Shown here: piece by piece, positions 5,955 through 6,582 of the stretch
Layout: each line of letters starts with the position of its first letter
Position numbering within the stretch: position 1 is the first letter of the stretch
Source: Chthoniobacter sp.
GTDB taxonomy: Bacteria; Verrucomicrobiota; Verrucomicrobiia; Chthoniobacterales; Chthoniobacteraceae
Reading direction: 5' to 3'
DNA: 6,582 bases
Assembly (NCBI GenBank): GCA_025352865.1
Contig: JANXSB010000601.1
Coordinates: forward strand, 1-6,582
Notes under the pieces: generated by a model
The model's database searches: none
What the model saw: the letters and a program-made list of their open reading frames with translations, nothing else
Told to the model about the DNA's origin: nothing
Translations under genes and position numbers: made by a program

Positions 5955-6363
5955 TTAAGTTGTGAGCAGCCTTTTCAACGTCTCAAGAGCGACGATGACT
6001 ATAACTTGGATAAGCTGATTCGATGGCGCATCTACTCTATTGCTGTTGGTGGACACTAATCCGAACCTGCGAACCCTATTGCGCCGAGAGCAACCCATGC
6101 GACGTAACATCTCGAATAGCTCGTGCGGCCTGCAACGCTGTTGCATAGTCTGCAATCGGAGTTTGCTTCACCCACCAAGCATCAAGAGCCCTTCGCGGCT
6201 TTCCTCCTCGGACGTCTAAAAATTCGAGTAACTCAACCTCCTCCTGCCACAGATTCCTGATTTTCGCCGAGCGCTTCAACCCGACAGGAACCTTGATCTC
6301 CTTATCAAGCTCTGCAAGACCGAGCGCTGGCGGGCGAGGAAGACGAGGGCAAGGACTGATGCT
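5955..6363 (-). pseudogene. Decayed minus-strand gene, possible HEPN-like domain remnant
   Basis: I do not recognise a named family. Reading leftwards, a frame with no ATG or GTG is open from 6363 to a TAG at 6078-6076. Its last part (from a TTG at 6279-6277) reads as ordinary protein: KIRNLWQEEVELLEFLDV, then RALDAWWVKQ, ATALQAARAIRDVTSHGLLS. Skipping one base just before the TAG moves into a frame that stays open to TAA at 5957-5955 and gives RVRRFGLVSTNSNR and an amphipathic tail, QLIQVIVIVALETLKRLL, so the two frames look like one gene broken by a frameshift. The RDVTSH element is an R-x4-H motif as in HEPN nuclease domains, and the motif followed by a C-terminal helix fits, but this is weak evidence on its own. 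The stretch is about 51% GC against about 65% in neighbours, suggesting foreign origin. The 5' end is missing; the true limit of the remnant may lie near 6300-6335. A sequencing error could also explain the frameshift. Confidence 0.4.
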
Positions 6364-6397
6364 TCACCGCGCCTTTACCCTAAAACCTCCAAAGGTT

Positions 6398-6423
6398 CCG
6401 CCGCAGAATGACGGCGGTTTTTT
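6398..6423 (+). terminator. Rho-independent terminator, plus strand
   Basis: A perfect 6-bp GC-only stem (ccgccg 6398-6403 with cggcgg 6412-6417, 8-nt loop) is followed directly by six T residues (6418-6423). The orientation suits rightward transcription; read leftwards the hairpin is followed by mixed sequence, so it does not serve the aminopeptidase gene well. No intact plus-strand gene ends nearby (the DUF2130 stop is about 830 bp away). It may end read-through from the left, or be left over from a lost gene. Confidence 0.7.
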
Positions 6424-6443
6424 CTAACTCCCCCCGCCCGCCG

Positions 6444-6582
6444 CTACTTCAATCGCTCGGGATTCAAGGCCTGGAGCGCCTTCGACACGAACCGCCCGTT
6501 TTCGCGGATCACTTTTCCATCGAAGGAAATCGTCCCGCCGCCATAGTCCTCGCGCTGGATGTTCACGAGGTCCCAGTGGACC
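6444..6582 (-). CDS. M29-type aminopeptidase, C-terminal 45 residues only
   Basis: Reading leftwards from the window edge, 45 codons are open to a TAG at 6446-6444. The segment starts VHWDLVNIQ, continues with a Gly-rich GGGTISFDGKVIRENGRFV and ends LNPERLK. An H-W-D followed by a beta-strand 'FDG-x-x-I-x-x-x-G-x-F' is the typical C-terminal end of M29 (AmpS/PepS, thermophilic) metallo-aminopeptidases, in which this His and Asp are metal ligands. These cytosolic enzymes remove N-terminal residues from peptides. The start and most of the protein lie beyond the window. Codon composition is GC-rich like the housekeeping genes, unlike the AT-richer segment just downstream. Confidence 0.75.
   Translation of the reverse strand, partial: VHWDLVNIQREDYGGGTISFDGKVIRENGRFVSKALQALNPERLK

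Noticed and set aside
5949..6400. tRNA, SRP RNA or other known structured RNA gene in the AT-richer gap.
   Set aside because: I found no cloverleaf, no SRP apical motif and no other recognisable conserved RNA core by eye.

Overview
The window looks like a stretch of chromosome from a GC-rich member of the Verrucomicrobiota (or a close Planctomycetota relative). The main clues are a Planctomycete-type cytochrome c/DUF1549 protein, a yeast-like long-form SAICAR synthetase, a Tat-exported PhoA-family alkaline phosphatase, a DUF2130 protein, an M29-type aminopeptidase tail, genes of roughly 65-67% GC (hand count on sample lines), and starts with almost no Shine-Dalgarno sequence. The lineage is inferred from gene content; no rRNA or other marker is present.

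Layout. A secreted cytochrome c/DUF1549 protein runs leftwards off the window edge (1-898, minus). A 100-bp divergent spacer with a dumbbell-forming palindrome separates it from four plus-strand genes: maf (999-1565), purC (1639-2523), an alkaline phosphatase (2578-4239) and a DUF2130 coiled-coil/nuclease-fold protein (4301-5569). The three gaps between these genes are 54-73 bp, so co-transcription is possible. Their functions (nucleotide sanitation, purine synthesis, phosphate scavenging, unknown) do not form one pathway. The maf-purC gap is filled entirely by a heptad-based inverted repeat that also supplies the purC start codon.

The accessory part is 5570-6443. Two back-to-back fold-back elements of nearly equal size (145 bp at 5631-5775 and 143 bp at 5806-5948) are each built of smaller palindromes. 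After them comes a stretch of about 51% GC (hand count over 5941-6300) holding what looks like a minus-strand gene remnant with a missing start and a frameshift. The remnant carries an R-x4-H motif reminiscent of HEPN domains. A plus-strand intrinsic terminator at 6398-6423 has no intact gene in front of it. The window ends in the C-terminus of a minus-strand M29-type aminopeptidase (6444-6582).

The most interesting signal is the set of four palindromic, REP-like elements, several able to fold either as one long hairpin or as two small ones. Two inverted copies of one unit differ by a compensatory base-pair change. They look like mobile or trans-mobilised short repeats, but no transposase is visible in the window. 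No complete new defence or metabolic system is visible.
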